Below are positions 63,331-64,000 of a DNA stretch of 64,000 nt, piece by piece. Location of the stretch: the NCBI RefSeq assembly GCF_003977685.1, contig NZ_RYZH01000018.1, positions 1 to 64,000 on the forward strand, written 5' to 3'. The notes beneath the pieces are model-generated. The model was not told the origin of the DNA and made no database searches. It was given only the letters and a program-made list of their open reading frames with translations. This DNA is from Tautonia sociabilis. GTDB lineage: Bacteria > Planctomycetota > Planctomycetia > Isosphaerales > Isosphaeraceae. The translations under genes were made by a program, and so were the position numbers. Within the stretch, counting starts at the first letter, position 1, and every line of letters starts with the position of its first letter.

Positions 63331-64000
63331 CGCGACTCCTCCAGGAGAGGGACCAGCCTCAGACTGACGATCCCCAGCGTCCCGGACAAGGGGAGCGCGG
63401 GGCCATCCGGCGCGATCGGGGCGCCGGGCTCGATCGGCCCGCGGTCGGTCGATCGGCCCCGGCCGGACGATCAAGGCGGGGCGGAGACTGCTCGATGCGC
63501 CAAGAAATAGACTTGACGGTCGGGGCGAGCCGACGTATTTTGGCGACCACGACGACGCGAGGAACGCCAAGCACGCACCACGTCAGGTGCTCCGGAACCA
63601 ACCCTTGCGGCATGGCGGCAGCGGTGACCACTCCCCCGGGGTTGTGCCGATCGTGGCCGGCCCCGATCCGATCGACTTTCCTCATCTTCAAAAAAGAGCA
63701 TGGCGGAATCGGCCTGCAAGGACGCGCTGGCCGTTCTCGTCTTGCACCGCGTCGAGGTCGGGCGCTTGCTTTCGCCTGCGCCGGGCTCCGACGTCTCGAT
63801 CACCCGACCGCGCGAAGATCGAGGCCCACAGGAGGTGGACCTCGCTCGTCGCGGCGGGATGATCACCCGTGTTTCGGCCTATTCCTGCGTTCTCTTGACC
63901 GTCTCTCGCCGCCGTGCCTGGCTTAATTCGTTGAGAGACGGTGTGCGAAGCAAGTCCGATGCTGGACTTCGCGAGGTTGTCGCTTTAGCCTGGCAGGCCG
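63331..64000. other. Right edge, no recognised gene
   Basis: About 670 bases, lower in GC from about 63490 on, with the AT-rich piece CCTCATCTTCAAAAAAGAGC near 63680. Six-frame reading gives only short arginine/serine-rich frames. It could be the upstream region of a gene beyond the edge, or decayed DNA. Confidence 0.45.

Overview
The window is high-GC chromosomal DNA from a planctomycete, most likely of the Isosphaeraceae type. This is inferred from gene content: two complete DUF1501 genes plus DUF1501/DUF1553 relics, a DUF1559-type protein, an S1-type sulfatase, Tat-type NRR(S/E)F leaders on secreted oxidoreductase and NHL proteins, a PEP-CTERM protein, and many scattered small operons on both strands. 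There is no rRNA, CRISPR array, intact insertion sequence or prophage, and I recognised no tRNA.

Left part (1-24 kb): a DUF1553 tail and DUF1501 gene; an ECF sigma factor translationally coupled to a membrane protein that joins an anti-sigma-like N terminus to a DUF1559 pilin-like exported part; a convergent aminotransferase-Nudix pair; UspA and two very small membrane proteins; ilvE; a lysS-lolC/E-lolD operon; a larA-like/DUF1569 pair; an AI-2E family permease with an extra soluble domain; an exported aldo/keto reductase; a NagD-type HAD phosphatase with a partner membrane protein; an exported M28 peptidase; a PP2C phosphatase. Between the M28 and PP2C genes lies a gene-free stretch with a promoter-like TTGACA and a Fur-box-like palindrome.

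Middle (24-46 kb): an SGNH hydrolase, a Kef-type antiporter, a glycosyltransferase, ribF, copA, a DUF1501 relic, a PEP-CTERM protein, an orphan iron-type solute-binding lipoprotein, an NHL-repeat protein, the second complete DUF1501 gene, a sulfatase, a Bax1/DUF790 nuclease, a lipoprotein, hemW, a NifU-like scaffold and a Gly-rich RRM protein. Several intergenic stretches hold good sigma70-like promoters and palindromes.

Right part (46-64 kb): a DUF1573 protein followed by a lipoprotein that joins a phosphoesterase-like domain to four c-type heme sites; a DUF962 protein; an operon of a tRNA-binding protein, an esterase, recN and a large membrane protein; an RNA-processing-type metallo-beta-lactamase divergent from a conserved unknown; an Ldh2-like protein; a double-ACT protein; a large Gly/Pro-rich exported protein; rsgA; and a TIM-barrel sugar isomerase-like gene. 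The last 670 bases hold nothing I can assign.

The best candidates for something new are the sigma/anti-sigma-DUF1559 chimera, the orphan Fur-like promoter between convergent genes, the AI-2E fusion and the phosphoesterase-cytochrome fusion.
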